The notes: generated from the letters alone by a model not told the origin. A DNA stretch of 64,000 bases from Natronococcus roseus (GCF_043677095.1 NZ_JBHLJR010000007.1:1-64000), one strand, 5' to 3'. Positions 49,677 to 59,065 are shown, counted from the stretch's first letter. Translations and numbers: made by a program.

Positions 49677-51032
49677 TCAGTCCTCGGGTTCGACGACGAG
49701 GATCCGGAGGTCGTTGACGTTCGTTCCGGTCGGTCCGGTCCGAACGATGGCGTCGGCGTCCTCGAGCGCGGGCAGGGCGTCGTTTCGCGCGAGCGCACGC
49801 CGACCCTCTGCGGCCGGGACGTCGCCAGCCGCTGCGATCGCGCCGGCGGCATCGGTCGCGCCGTCGATCCCATCGGTGTCGACGCTCGCGACGACGACCT
49901 CGTCGCTCTCGAGTTCGACGGCACCACTGAGCACGAACTCCTGATTCGGGCCTCCCTTGCCGTGATCCTCGGCGAGCGTCACGGTCGTCTCCCCGCCGGA
50001 GAGCAAGACCGCGGGCGGCGAGATCGGATCACCGGTCTCGGCGCACTCCTCGGCGATCGAGACGTGGGTGATCGCGGACTCGCTGGCCTCGCCCCGGACT
50101 CTCGAAGAGAGGACGAGCGGATCATACCCCCGCTCGCTTGCCACCTCGCGGGCCGCCTCGATCGCGGTCCGGCCGCTTCCGAGCACGTGGATCCGCACGG
50201 ACTCGAGCAGCGGATCGTCCGGCGAGACCGTTTCGGGGTTCTCGCCGCGCTCGCCGGCCGCCAGGTACGTCGAGACGGTTTCGGGAACCGACAGCTCGTA
50301 TCGCTCGAGCACCTCGAGAGCGTCCGCGTAGGTGGAGGCATCGGGGGCGGTCGGGCCGCTGGCGATCACGCTCAGATCGTCGCCGACGACGTCGCTCAGG
50401 ACGAGCGTCGCGACCGTCGCCGGCGCCGCCCGGCGGGCGAGTTTGCCGCCCTTGATCGACGAGCAGTGTTTGCGAACGGCGTTGATCTCGTCGATGGAGG
50501 CCCCACACTCGAGCAGCGACCCGGTAACCGACTGGAGGTCGGCAAGCGAGATCGACCCGGCGGGAGCCGGCAGGAGGGCGCTTCCGCCGCCGGTAATACA
50601 GGCCAGCACGAGGTCGTCCTCGCCGGCACCGTCGGCGACCTCGAGCACTCGCCGGGCGCCCTCGACGCCGTCCTCGCTCGGGATGGGGTGGTCGCCGGGG
50701 TGTTCCTCGACGACGGACGTGCCGGCCGGATCGTCGGTGACGACGACCCCGCCGGTGAGCGCGTCGCCGAGCGCGTCCTCGAGGGTCCGGGCGAGGTGGC
50801 CCGCGGCGTTGCCGCCCCCGACGACGAAGACGTTCTCGTAGCGGTCCAGATCGTACTCGGTGCGTTCGTCTCCGGCGGCGTTCTCGACCGCGAGCACGCC
50901 CTCGCGAACGGTTAGCGTCTCGTCGACGATCCGCTCGGGATGGGCGGCCTCGAGGCCGGCGACGAGACAGTCGAGTGCCACCTCGTGGGCGCGCGATCGC
51001 TCGAGCGCGTCGCGGTTCGCAATCGTGACCAT
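49677..51032 (-). CDS. gckA: Glycerate 2-kinase (MOFRL/GckA family)
   Basis: A 451-residue kinase that makes 2-phosphoglycerate from D-glycerate. N-domain: VFVVGGGNAAGHLARTLEDA, GDHPIPSEDGVEGARRVLEV, CITGGGSALLPAPAG, INAVRKHCSSIKGGKLAR and TLVLSDVVGDDLSVIASGPT. C-terminal MOFRL domain: PPAVLLSGGETTVTLAED, then GKGGPNQEFVLSGAVEL and SVDTDGIDGATDAAGAI. The start at 51032 (MVTIANRDAL) was preferred; an ATG three codons earlier is possible. It is upstream of the GlcD-type oxidase in the same direction. Confidence 0.93.
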   Translation of the reverse strand: MVTIANRDALERSRAHEVALDCLVAGLEAAHPERIVDETLTVREGVLAVENAAGDERTEYDLDRYENVFVVGGGNAAGHLARTLEDALGDALTGGVVVTDDPAGTSVVEEHPGDHPIPSEDGVEGARRVLEVADGAGEDDLVLACITGGGSALLPAPAGSISLADLQSVTGSLLECGASIDEINAVRKHCSSIKGGKLARRAAPATVATLVLSDVVGDDLSVIASGPTAPDASTYADALEVLERYELSVPETVSTYLAAGERGENPETVSPDDPLLESVRIHVLGSGRTAIEAAREVASERGYDPLVLSSRVRGEASESAITHVSIAEECAETGDPISPPAVLLSGGETTVTLAEDHGKGGPNQEFVLSGAVELESDEVVVASVDTDGIDGATDAAGAIAAAGDVPAAEGRRALARNDALPALEDADAIVRTGPTGTNVNDLRILVVEPED

Positions 51033-51160
51033 ACGTTCCAATGGACGGACCGCGGTATGTAGCTTTCCTGGATCGCCCGCGGCTCCCGCGTCCGTCGTCG
51101 GTTATACATAATTGTTGGTAGTAAAAACAGCTTTACGATCCGTACGATATATGATGGCAT

Positions 51161-53422
51161 ATGTCCCTCGAGGACGAGTCACTGGAGTACCACGAGGAGG
51201 AACCGCCAGGAAAGATCGAGATCGCGACGACGAAGTCGACGAGCACGCAGCGGGACCTCTCGCTGGCGTACTCGCCCGGCGTCGCCGGCCCCTGCCGCGC
51301 CATCGACGAGCGACCGGACGACGCCTACCGGTACACGGCGAAGGGGAACCTCGTCGGCGTCGTCTCGAACGGCTCCGCCGTACTGGGGCTGGGCGACATC
51401 GGCGCGCAGGCGTCAAAGCCGGTGATGGAAGGGAAGGGTGTCCTGTTCAAACGGTTCGCCGACATCGACGTCTTCGACCTCGAGTTCGAACTCGACGATC
51501 CCGACGAGATCGTCGCGGCGACCGCGGCGATGGAGCCGACGTTCGGCGGGATCAACCTGGAGGACATCGCGGCGCCGGACTGCTTCGAGATCGAGGAGCG
51601 ACTCCGCGAGCGGATGGATATCCCCGTCTTCCACGACGACCAGCACGGCACCGCGATCATCTCCGGAGCCGGGCTACTGAACGCCGCCGAACTCGCGGGG
51701 AAACACCTCGAGGACCTCGAGGTCGTCTTCTCGGGGGCGGGCGCGAGCGCGATCGCGACGGCTCGCTTCTACGTCTCGCTCGGCGTCCGGAAGGGGAACA
51801 TCACGATGTGTGATTCGACCGGGATCATCACCGAGGAGCGCGCCGAGGCGGGCGACGTCAACGAGTACAAACGCGAGTTCGCCCGCGACCTGCCCGAGGG
51901 GGGACTCGCGGACGCGATGGAGGGCGCCGACGTTCTCGTCGGGCTGTCGGCAGCGGGCATCGTCTCCCAGGAGATGGTTCGTTCGATGGCCGCCGACCCA
52001 ATCATCTTCGCGATGGCCAACCCCGATCCCGAGATCGGCTACGAGGAGGCGAAAGCCGCCCGCGACGATACGGTGATCATGGCGACGGGACGCTCGGACT
52101 ACCCGAATCAGGTCAACAACGTGCTCGGCTTCCCCTTCATCTTCCGCGGTGCGCTCGACGTCCGCGCGACCGAGATCAACGAGGCAATGAAAGTCGCCTG
52201 CGCCGAGGCGCTGGCCGACCTGGCGAAACGGGACGTCCCCGACGCCGTCATCAAGGCCTACGGGGATCAGCCGCTGCGTTTCGGTCCGGAGTACATCCTG
52301 CCGAAGCCGATCGATCCGCGCGTCCTGTTCGAGATCGCGCCCGCGGTCGCCGAGGCGGCGGTCGAGAGCGGGGCCGCCCGCAGCGAGGTCGATCCCGAGA
52401 GCTACCGGGAACGGCTCGAGGCCCGGCTGGGCAAGTCCCGCGAGATGATGCGGGTCGTCCTCAATAAGGCCAAGAGCGACCCCAAGCGCGTCGTCCTCTC
52501 GGAGGGGGAAGACGAGAAGATGATTCGGGCGGCCTACCAGATCCAGGACGAGGGGATCGCGACGCCGGTGTTGCTCGGCGACCGCGACGAGATCGGGACG
52601 ACGGTCACCCGGCTCGGCCTCGAGTTCGAACCGGAGATCGTCGATCCGTCGACCGGCGACTACGAGTCCTACGCCGACCACCTCTACGGGCAGCGCCAGC
52701 GCAAGGGAATGACCCGCAACGAGGCCGACGAACTCGTCCGGAGCGATCCGAACTACCTCGGCAGCGTGATGGTCGACGTCGGCGACGCCGACGCCATGCT
52801 GACGGGGCTGACCCACCACTACCCCTCCGCGCTGCGCCCGCCCCTCGAGGTGATCGGCACCGGCGACGACGCCGACTACGCGGCCGGCGTCTACATGCTG
52901 GCGTTCAAGAACCGCGTCGTCTTCATCGCCGACGCGACGGTCAACCAGGATCCCGACGCGGACGTTCTCGAGGAGGTCACCCGCCACACCGCCGACGTCG
53001 CCCGCCGGTTCGACGTCGAGCCCCGCGCGGCGATGCTGTCGTACTCGAACTTCGGCAGCGTCGACAACGAGCGCACGCGACCCTCCCGCGAGGCCGCCCA
53101 GCGGCTGCAGGCCGACCCGAGCGTCGACTTCCCCGTCGACGGCGAGATGCAGGCCGACACCGCCGTCGTCGAGGAAATCCTCAACGGCACCTACGAGTTC
53201 TCGGAACTCGAGGAGCCCGCGAACGTGCTCGTCTTCCCGAACCTCGAGTCGGGTAACATCGGCTACAAGCTGCTCCAGCGGCTGGGTGGCGCCGAGGCGA
53301 CCGGGCCGATGCTCGCGGGGATGGACAAACCCGTCCACGTCCTCCAGCGAGGCGACGAGGTCAAGGATATCGTCAACCTCGCGGCCGTAGCGGTCGTCGA
53401 CGCACAGCGAACGGAGAACTGA
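51161..53422 (+). CDS. maeB: NADP-dependent malic enzyme with phosphate acetyltransferase-like domain
   Basis: A 753-residue enzyme that decarboxylates malate to pyruvate. Malic domain about residues 1-410: RDLSLAYSPGVAGPCRAIDE, GNGSAVLGLGDIGAQASKPV-like, PVFHDDQHGTAIISGAGLLN and VVFSGAGASAIATARFYVSL. PTA-like domain about 430-750: KRVVLSEGEDEKMIRAAYQI, ADAMLTGLTHHYPSALRPPL, and SGNIGYKLLQRLGGAEATGP. In MaeB-type enzymes the PTA-like domain is regulatory and may bind acetyl-CoA. The ATG follows a TATA-like TTTACGAT by about 25 bp. It converges on the dehydrogenase gene with a 12-bp gap. Confidence 0.94.
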   Translation: MSLEDESLEYHEEEPPGKIEIATTKSTSTQRDLSLAYSPGVAGPCRAIDERPDDAYRYTAKGNLVGVVSNGSAVLGLGDIGAQASKPVMEGKGVLFKRFADIDVFDLEFELDDPDEIVAATAAMEPTFGGINLEDIAAPDCFEIEERLRERMDIPVFHDDQHGTAIISGAGLLNAAELAGKHLEDLEVVFSGAGASAIATARFYVSLGVRKGNITMCDSTGIITEERAEAGDVNEYKREFARDLPEGGLADAMEGADVLVGLSAAGIVSQEMVRSMAADPIIFAMANPDPEIGYEEAKAARDDTVIMATGRSDYPNQVNNVLGFPFIFRGALDVRATEINEAMKVACAEALADLAKRDVPDAVIKAYGDQPLRFGPEYILPKPIDPRVLFEIAPAVAEAAVESGAARSEVDPESYRERLEARLGKSREMMRVVLNKAKSDPKRVVLSEGEDEKMIRAAYQIQDEGIATPVLLGDRDEIGTTVTRLGLEFEPEIVDPSTGDYESYADHLYGQRQRKGMTRNEADELVRSDPNYLGSVMVDVGDADAMLTGLTHHYPSALRPPLEVIGTGDDADYAAGVYMLAFKNRVVFIADATVNQDPDADVLEEVTRHTADVARRFDVEPRAAMLSYSNFGSVDNERTRPSREAAQRLQADPSVDFPVDGEMQADTAVVEEILNGTYEFSELEEPANVLVFPNLESGNIGYKLLQRLGGAEATGPMLAGMDKPVHVLQRGDEVKDIVNLAAVAVVDAQRTEN

Positions 53423-53434
53423 TCGACCCGGGTC

Positions 53435-54373
53435 TCAGGCGACGCGATTTTTCAGCTCCTCGCCCGACTGGTAGCGCTCGACGTTCTCCGCGACGAGTTC
53501 GGCGATGTCGAGGTGGTACCGATTGGTCGCAGACCCCTTGTGCGGGAAGACGATCACGTCGTCGAAGCCCCACAGTGGCGACTCCTCCGGGAGCGGTTCG
53601 GTCTCGAAGACGTCGAGTCCGGCGCCGGCGATCTCGTCGCTCTCGAGGGCCTCGACGAGCGCGTCCTCGTCGACGACGGGGCCGCGGGCGACGTTGATCA
53701 CGTAGGCGTCCTCGCGCATCGCCTCGAACTCCGCGTCGCTCAGCATGTCGTCGGTAGCCGGCGTGTGCGGGACGGTGAGGACGACGAACCTGGCGTCCTC
53801 GATCGCCTCGTGGAGCTGATCGGGCGAGAAGATTTCCGAGACGCCGGGCACCGGCTCGTCGGAGCGACGAACGCCGACGACGTCCATGCCGAGGGCGTCA
53901 CAGCGGGTCGCGGTCGCCTCGCCGATCGTGCCGAGGCCGATCACGCAGACGCGCTCGTTCTCGAGGGTGAACGGTCGTTCGTACGGCGGCTCCCACCACT
54001 CGCGGTCGTTCTGGTGGTCGCGGTAGCGATGGCCCAGTCGCGCCAGCGAGAGCATGCAGTTGAGCGCGACCTCGCTGACCGTCGAACCGTGGATCCCCGA
54101 ACTGTTCGTGAGCGGAACTCCCTCCCGCTCGTACTCGTCGGTGTCGAACTCGTCGTAGCCGGCGCGAATGCAGTGGACCCAGCCCGCGTCCAGGTACTCG
54201 GGCCGCGGAACGTAGGTCGCCACCGCGTCCGTCGGACCGTACTCGCGGCCGTCGCCGACCAGTTCGGCCGGAATCGGGAGGTCGTCGAACGCCTCGACGA
54301 ACGCTTCCGGCGGGATCACGTTTTCGACCGATTCGTGGACGTACAGCTGCTCGAGCTCGTGGCGCTCGGTCAT
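53435..54373 (-). CDS. D-2-hydroxyacid dehydrogenase
   Basis: A 312-residue NAD(P)-dependent enzyme that interconverts a 2-keto acid and its D-hydroxy acid. The Rossmann motif is VCVIGLGTIGEATATRCDAL. The catalytic Arg region is HCIRAGYDEFDTDEY with GSTVSEVALNCMLSLARL, the acid part AYVINVARGPVVDEDALVEA, and the His-region IVFPHKGSATNRYH (the usual catalytic His context is replaced by FPHKG). Substrate could be glyoxylate/hydroxypyruvate in this context. Full length. Confidence 0.9.
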   Translation of the reverse strand: MTERHELEQLYVHESVENVIPPEAFVEAFDDLPIPAELVGDGREYGPTDAVATYVPRPEYLDAGWVHCIRAGYDEFDTDEYEREGVPLTNSSGIHGSTVSEVALNCMLSLARLGHRYRDHQNDREWWEPPYERPFTLENERVCVIGLGTIGEATATRCDALGMDVVGVRRSDEPVPGVSEIFSPDQLHEAIEDARFVVLTVPHTPATDDMLSDAEFEAMREDAYVINVARGPVVDEDALVEALESDEIAGAGLDVFETEPLPEESPLWGFDDVIVFPHKGSATNRYHLDIAELVAENVERYQSGEELKNRVA

Positions 54374-54520
54374 ACGCTACTCCTTCCGTGGAGGGGAATT
54401 GAATGTTGCGTATTATTCAGCACCTCGAGAGAGTGAATACAGTTGGCACGGATCCCGGGACGCGACGCTCGCGTCGCCGTCACCGCAATCTTTTTTGAGC
54501 AACGTTGCGCGTGTTGCGGT

Positions 54521-54946
54521 ATGGAGTACCAGGAAGTGGAGGCGACGCGGGAGTTCCTCGCGCGACTCGAGACCGGACAGGACTGGCGCGACGAGATCGA
54601 GAGCCTCGCCCGGGCGGAGGAGGTCGAGGCGGGCTGGTTCAACGCGATGGGCGCGGTCCAGGACGCCGAGATCTGGTTCTACGACCAGGACAAGGAGGAG
54701 TACCAGTCGGTCTCCTTTGACGAACCGCTCGAGGTCGCCGCCTGCGTCGGGAACGTCGCGAAACTCGACGGCGACGTGTTCGCTCACACCCACGCCGTCC
54801 TCTCCCGACGGGACGGCGAGACCCTCGCCGGCCACCTCGAGGGCGGGACCGTCTTCGCCGGCGAGGTCCACCTCCGCGCGTTCGAGGAGCCCCTCGTCCG
54901 GAACTTCGACGAGACGACGGGTCTGGACCTCTGGCTCAACGAGTAG
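54521..54946 (+). CDS. PPC/DUF296 domain protein
   Basis: A 141-residue soluble protein of the PPC (plants and prokaryotes conserved, DUF296) family. Motifs: EFLARLETGQDWRDEIESLA, AGWFNAMGAVQDAEIWFYD, AHTHAVLSRRDGETLAGHLE and GGTVFAGEVHLRAFEEPLVR. Archaeal members are probably trimeric and sometimes linked with DNA binding, but the function is not settled. The His pair in AHTHA could hold a metal. I chose ATG 54521; residues upstream are not family-like. A T-rich CTTTTTTGAG about 23-32 bp upstream serves as TATA box. Confidence 0.85.
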   Translation: MEYQEVEATREFLARLETGQDWRDEIESLARAEEVEAGWFNAMGAVQDAEIWFYDQDKEEYQSVSFDEPLEVAACVGNVAKLDGDVFAHTHAVLSRRDGETLAGHLEGGTVFAGEVHLRAFEEPLVRNFDETTGLDLWLNE

Positions 54947-54999
54947 CGCCGACAAAAATTGCTGTTTTCGCGGCGACCGTGACGACACCGGGTGATCCG

Positions 55000-56055
55000 T
55001 TAGAGGCGACTGCGGAGGTTCTCGACTACGTCCTCGGTTCCGCTCGAGCCGCCCAGGTCGGGCGTTCGCGGAGCGTCCGCGTCGGCGAGCTGGTCGGTGA
55101 CGGCGTCCCAGAGGTCGTCGCTGGCCGCTTCCTCGCCAAGGTAGTCGACCATCATCGCGCCGGAGAGGACCGTCGCGATCGGATTCGCGACGCCCTCACC
55201 GATGATGTCGGGGGCGCTGCCGTGGACGGGCTCGAACATCGACGGATAGGTCCTCGAGGGGTCGATGTTGGCCGAGGGTGCGAGCCCCATACTTCCCGTA
55301 ATGATCGCACCGATATCGGTCAGGATGTCGCCGAAGAGGTTCGAGGCGACGACGACGTCGAACTCCTCGGGACGGCGGATGAAGTCCATGCTCGCCGCGT
55401 CGACGAGCAGGCGCTCGACGGTGACGTCGGGGTACTCCTCGCTGACCTCCTCGACGATTTGGTCCCAGAAAACCATGCTGTGAGCCTGGGCATTCGATTT
55501 CGTGATGCTCGTCAGGTGACCCTCGCGCTCGGTCGCCGCGTCGAATGCTGCCCGGACGATGCGCTCCGTTCCGGTTCGGGTGAAGACCGCGCTCTGGATC
55601 GCGACCTCGTGGTCGTGGCCGGGGTGTTCCTGGCCGCCCATGTTGGCGTACTCACCCTCCGTGTTCTCCCGGTAGACGACGAACTCGATGTCGCCGCCGT
55701 CGTACCCCTCGAGCGGGCTTTCGACGCCGTCGAACAGGATCGCGGGACGCTTGCAGATCGACTGGTCGAACCCCTTGCGGATCGGCAGGAGGAGGTTGTT
55801 CAGCGTGACGTGGTCCGGGACGTCGGGGTGGCCGACCGCCCCCAGCAAAATTGCGTCGTACCCCTCGAGTTCATCGAGGCCGTCCTCGGGCATCATCGCC
55901 CCCTCCTCGAGGTGTCGCTCGGTTCCCCAGTCGTACCGCGTTAGTGAGAGTTCGAACCCGTGTTGTTCGGCGACGTCCTCGAACACCGGCCGGGCCGCGT
56001 CGACGACCTCGGGACCGATACCGTCACCTGGAATACTCGCTATCTCGTATGCCAT
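55000..56055 (-). CDS. Isocitrate/isopropylmalate dehydrogenase family, D-malate or tartrate dehydrogenase type
   Basis: A 351-residue NAD-dependent oxidative decarboxylase. Motifs: YEIASIPGDGIGPEVVDAAR at the start, LNNLLLPIRKGFDQSICKRP, FVVYRENTEGEYANMGGQEH and ASNLFGDILTDIGAIITGSM, then SMFEPVHGSAPDIIGEGVAN. The ENTEGEY segment and the RKGFDQSICKRP substrate loop point to the DmlA/TtuC branch (D-malate, tartrate) rather than LeuB. D-malate would give pyruvate. It starts opposite the VOC protein gene. Confidence 0.88.
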   Translation of the reverse strand: MAYEIASIPGDGIGPEVVDAARPVFEDVAEQHGFELSLTRYDWGTERHLEEGAMMPEDGLDELEGYDAILLGAVGHPDVPDHVTLNNLLLPIRKGFDQSICKRPAILFDGVESPLEGYDGGDIEFVVYRENTEGEYANMGGQEHPGHDHEVAIQSAVFTRTGTERIVRAAFDAATEREGHLTSITKSNAQAHSMVFWDQIVEEVSEEYPDVTVERLLVDAASMDFIRRPEEFDVVVASNLFGDILTDIGAIITGSMGLAPSANIDPSRTYPSMFEPVHGSAPDIIGEGVANPIATVLSGAMMVDYLGEEAASDDLWDAVTDQLADADAPRTPDLGGSSGTEDVVENLRSRL

Positions 56056-56204
56056 GGGAACCGATACCGCTCGACCATCAAAAAGACTCGGAAAGGGTCA
56101 AGGATTCCTCGTCCACCTGACGAGTGTCCCTGCATTCTGCGAACCCGGAGTGTCGATCGGTAGCATCCAGTGACTTTAATACCGTGGTCGACCGGGAAAA
56201 CGGT

Positions 56205-56573
56205 ATGGAGCTCATCCATATCAACATCAACGTCGCCGACGCCGACGAGACGATCGCGTTCTACGAACAGTTTGGCTTCGAGGAGAGCTGGGAGTTCGAG
56301 ACGCCCGACGGCGAGACCCAGAACCGCTACATCGCCGACGAGAACGGCGTCGAACTCCAGCTATCGGACACCGATGGCGAGGAGAGCTTCGAGGAGGGGT
56401 CGTCGTGGGACCACCTCGCGATCGGCGTCGACGACGTCGACAGCGTGTTCGACGAGATCGACCACTACGGCGTCGAGAAGGAGCCCGGCGACCAGCCCGA
56501 AGCGGGCGCCCGAACGGCGTTCGTCTACGATCCGGACGGACGGAAGGTCGAACTCGTCGAATCGCTCGACTAA
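56205..56573 (+). CDS. VOC-superfamily protein (glyoxalase/lactoylglutathione lyase-like)
   Basis: A 122-residue protein with two beta-alpha-beta-beta-beta modules. First half: ELIHININVADADETIAFYE, then GETQNRYIADENGVELQL. Second half: SSWDHLAIGVDDVDSVFDEI, then TAFVYDPDGRKVELVE. The His4/Glu55 and His81/Glu118-like positions match the metal ligands of glyoxalase I. A methylglyoxal or dioxygenase-like role is possible. CTTTAATAC at 56173-56181, 24-32 bp before ATG 56205, supports this start. Confidence 0.85.
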   Translation: MELIHININVADADETIAFYEQFGFEESWEFETPDGETQNRYIADENGVELQLSDTDGEESFEEGSSWDHLAIGVDDVDSVFDEIDHYGVEKEPGDQPEAGARTAFVYDPDGRKVELVESLD

Positions 56574-57242
56574 CGGATCAACACGCACTCGCCGCGGCGG
56601 AGCGGCTGCACGACCGATTTTCCCTTCTTCTCGGCGGAACTCGCCTCCGCGAAGCGACAGTGCCGACGAACCGAACGGCGATCGGTCGGACCAGGATGAC
56701 AAATCAGTACAGTTTGCTCGCTCGGGTTCTCTATTTCAGAATATCCGGCACTGATACGGACGGGACCGAAATGAATTACAAAAATACTGCTGTAAATATG
56801 CTGATATCCTCTCGTCGCTATGGAGTGGTAAAAGAAGCGGATCCAGCCTATGTTTTCTATCTCAGAACGGAGTTGAACTACCGAGTAACCGGTTGCTCAG
56901 CCCACGAATCGGGTTTGGCTGCCGGGCTGTCGGTCGGTTTGATGGATCGGTAAGCAATTGTTTTCTATAGGAGCATTGACCCGACAGTATCGTCATAGAC
57001 GGACCGGACGAACCAGCCGTTCGGACGCGAGGTCGTCGTCGTAGCCGCAGCACTCGAGCGCGTCCGCGGCCGCCGCTTCGCCGTCGGTCCGGTTTTCCCG
57101 ATCCCCAGCGCTGTACCGAACCGTCGCACGAACGCTCCGTCGGATACCGGAGACGGCGCGTTCGCGCCGCAGTCGGCCGTCTCGGCCGCGAGGTGGTACC
57201 AAACGATTTTAATATTAGAACGCAATAGAGCCAGATGGATTC
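56574..57242. other. Intergenic region, low-GC centre, with the aceB promoter at its right end
   Basis: 669 bp. 56700-56960 is AT-rich (see the small frame at 56771). The right part has GC-rich sequence with frames on both strands; the minus-strand frame ending DALECCGYDDDLASERLVR is short and unconvincing. The aceB promoter is clear: TTTTAATATT at 57207-57216 lies 27-36 bp before the ATG at 57243. Confidence 0.5.
56771..56953 (+). CDS. Doubtful 60-residue protein
   Basis: From ATG 56771 a frame encodes MNYKNTAVNMLISSRRYGVV, then KEADPAYVFYLRTELNYRV and ends at 56953. It is unlike haloarchaeal proteins: not acidic, and it uses AT-rich codons (AAA, AAT, ATA). No domain is recognised and no promoter is obvious. 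It may be a foreign remnant or chance. Confidence 0.2.
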   Translation: MNYKNTAVNMLISSRRYGVVKEADPAYVFYLRTELNYRVTGCSAHESGLAAGLSVGLMDR

Positions 57243-58553
57243 ATGAGTACGCATACCGACCGTCTACACGACCGGAAGTTCGTGCGAACGTTCTTTACTA
57301 CCCCAACTGCCGTCGAAGGAGAGGACGACTCCGCGAAGATGCTCCAGAGCGCCGTCCAGCTTCGCGGCATGCAGGCACCCGACGTCTGGGTGCCGGACAA
57401 CGAGGACGCGACCGCGCCGTCGATGCGACCCGAGGGCGTCGACAACATGATCGACGTGATCTCGGAGCACGGCGCCGACTTCCCCGGCGAGATCCACCCC
57501 CGCGTCGTCTGGCACCGTGAGAGTCCCGGAACGCGATACCAGGGCCTCCAGCAGATCATGAAGCTGGCCGATCCCGAAAACGGCGCCATCGAACACCTCG
57601 ACGGCTTCGTGATTCCCGAGGTCGGCGACATCGACGACTGGAAGAAGGCCGACGAGTTCCTCACCATCGTCGAGAACGAGTACGACCTCGAGGAAGGGAG
57701 CCTGGCCATGTCGGTCATCGTCGAGAGCGGCGAGTCCGAGCTGGCGATGGGCGACCTCCGCGAGGAGATGGGCAAGCCGTCGAACAACCTCGAGCGCCTG
57801 TTCATGCTGGTCGACGGCGAGGTCGACTACACGAAGAGCATGCGCGCGATCACGCCGACCGGCGAGCTCCCCCCGTGGCCGGAGCTGCGACACAACACCT
57901 CCCGCGGCGCGAGCGCGGCCGGCCTGATCGCGGTCGACGGTCCCTACGACGACATCCGCGACGTCGAGGGCTACCGCGAGCGCATGACCGACAACCAGGC
58001 GAAGGGGATGCTCGGCATCTGGTCGCTCACCCCCGGCCAGGTCGTCGAGGCCAACAAGTCGCCGCTCCCGCCGAAGAACGGCAGCTGGCAGCTCGAGGTC
58101 AACGATCGCACGATCGAGCTCGACGAGGAGGACGGACGCCACGTCTACAGCGGTAACGAGGTCGAACTCGAGGAGACGGGCGACGACCAGTACACGCTCC
58201 GCGTCGGCGGCGACGAGCTCGAGCTCGACGGCGAGGAGCTCTCCCAGGAGCTGCTCGACATGACCTCCTACATTCCGAGCCTGGACGACATCGTCGACTC
58301 GATGGAGGAGTTCGAGGCGGCCAAGGAGGCCGGCAAGGGTGCCATCGCGATGGAACGATCGGGGACGCTCGTCATCGACGGCGTCGAGGTCGAGGTCAGC
58401 AACGACCGCATGTGGGACGAGGCAACCTACCAGGCGGCCCAGACACCGATCACGCTGTTCCAGGACGTCTACGAGAACCGTCCGGACCAGCACGAGGACC
58501 TCGAGGAGCTCTACGGCGAGGACCTCGTCGAGCGCGCGGTCGTCGTCGGATAG
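57243..58553 (+). CDS. aceB: Malate synthase, haloarchaeal type
   Basis: A 436-residue enzyme that condenses glyoxylate with acetyl-CoA to malate. It matches the short haloarchaeal malate synthase (isoform H), related to the CitE/HpcH lyases rather than to bacterial AceB. Conserved parts: HDRKFVRTFFTTPTAVEGED, PDVWVPDNEDATAPSMRPEG, EIHPRVVWHRESPGTRYQGL, GFVIPEVGDIDDWKKADEFL, IVESGESELAMGDLREEMGK. The C-terminal about 150 residues are an acidic extension with MTSYIPSLDDIVDSMEEFEA. Isocitrate lyase, often next to this gene in haloarchaea, is not in the window. Confidence 0.95.
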   Translation: MSTHTDRLHDRKFVRTFFTTPTAVEGEDDSAKMLQSAVQLRGMQAPDVWVPDNEDATAPSMRPEGVDNMIDVISEHGADFPGEIHPRVVWHRESPGTRYQGLQQIMKLADPENGAIEHLDGFVIPEVGDIDDWKKADEFLTIVENEYDLEEGSLAMSVIVESGESELAMGDLREEMGKPSNNLERLFMLVDGEVDYTKSMRAITPTGELPPWPELRHNTSRGASAAGLIAVDGPYDDIRDVEGYRERMTDNQAKGMLGIWSLTPGQVVEANKSPLPPKNGSWQLEVNDRTIELDEEDGRHVYSGNEVELEETGDDQYTLRVGGDELELDGEELSQELLDMTSYIPSLDDIVDSMEEFEAAKEAGKGAIAMERSGTLVIDGVEVEVSNDRMWDEATYQAAQTPITLFQDVYENRPDQHEDLEELYGEDLVERAVVVG

Positions 58554-59043
58554 TCGGGGTTCGGTACCTCGGACGAATCGTCTCGTTTTTTGATCTCCTG
58601 CTCGAGGAGACAGCTCCCAACTCCCACCCTGTCGGCTCGTCCCGGCTCCCTCCGCGGCGGCGAGCGCTCTCGAGCACGGCCGAGGCGTCCGCAGTTCGTG
58701 CCCGCGGGCGGTGACGGCAGCGAGCATCCGACGGCACCGTTCGACGGGCGATACCCGTCGCACTAACCCGCCCTCGCGGACGGGCGGTTCCGCCGCTTCG
58801 AGACGTCAGTCTGGCTCGAGACCGACGATGGACGGTCGTGACTACGACGAGCAACCGTTCTCGATGTGAGAACTCTTCTTCCGTGTAAACCGCAATTCTA
58901 GCGCGTAGTGCCGAGCGTCGCCTTCGGACGTCAGACGACGTTTGCAGCCACTTCCGCTGAGACAAGCTGTTTCGGTCGGCGACCGTAATCGTCGATTCCC
59001 CACTTGGAGGGCCAGTACTCGAGGATCGCGGTGTTCTCTATGA
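58554..59043. other. Intergenic region between aceB and the IclR gene
   Basis: About 490 bp with no supported gene. A TCGTTTTTTGATC string at 58583-58595, 30 bp after the aceB stop, contains a run of six T and is a plausible archaeal terminator. The middle part is GC-rich with arginine-rich frames only. Confidence 0.45.
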
Positions 59044-59065
59044 GAGACCAACCTTTATTGGTCTC
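59044..59065. promoter_or_regulatory. Inverted repeat enclosing the TATA box of the IclR gene
   Basis: Arms GAGACCAA (59044-59051) and TTGGTCTC (59058-59065) are perfect complements. The loop CCTTTA carries the TATA-like CTTTATT, located 25-31 bp before the ATG at 59084. A dimeric regulator bound here would block TBP access, so negative autoregulation by the IclR protein is the simplest reading. Confidence 0.7.

Noticed and set aside
56993..57202. A minus-strand frame ending DALECCGYDDDLASERLVR
   Set aside because: The acidic end looks slightly protein-like but the first half is arginine-rich and it would lie in the aceB upstream region without a promoter.
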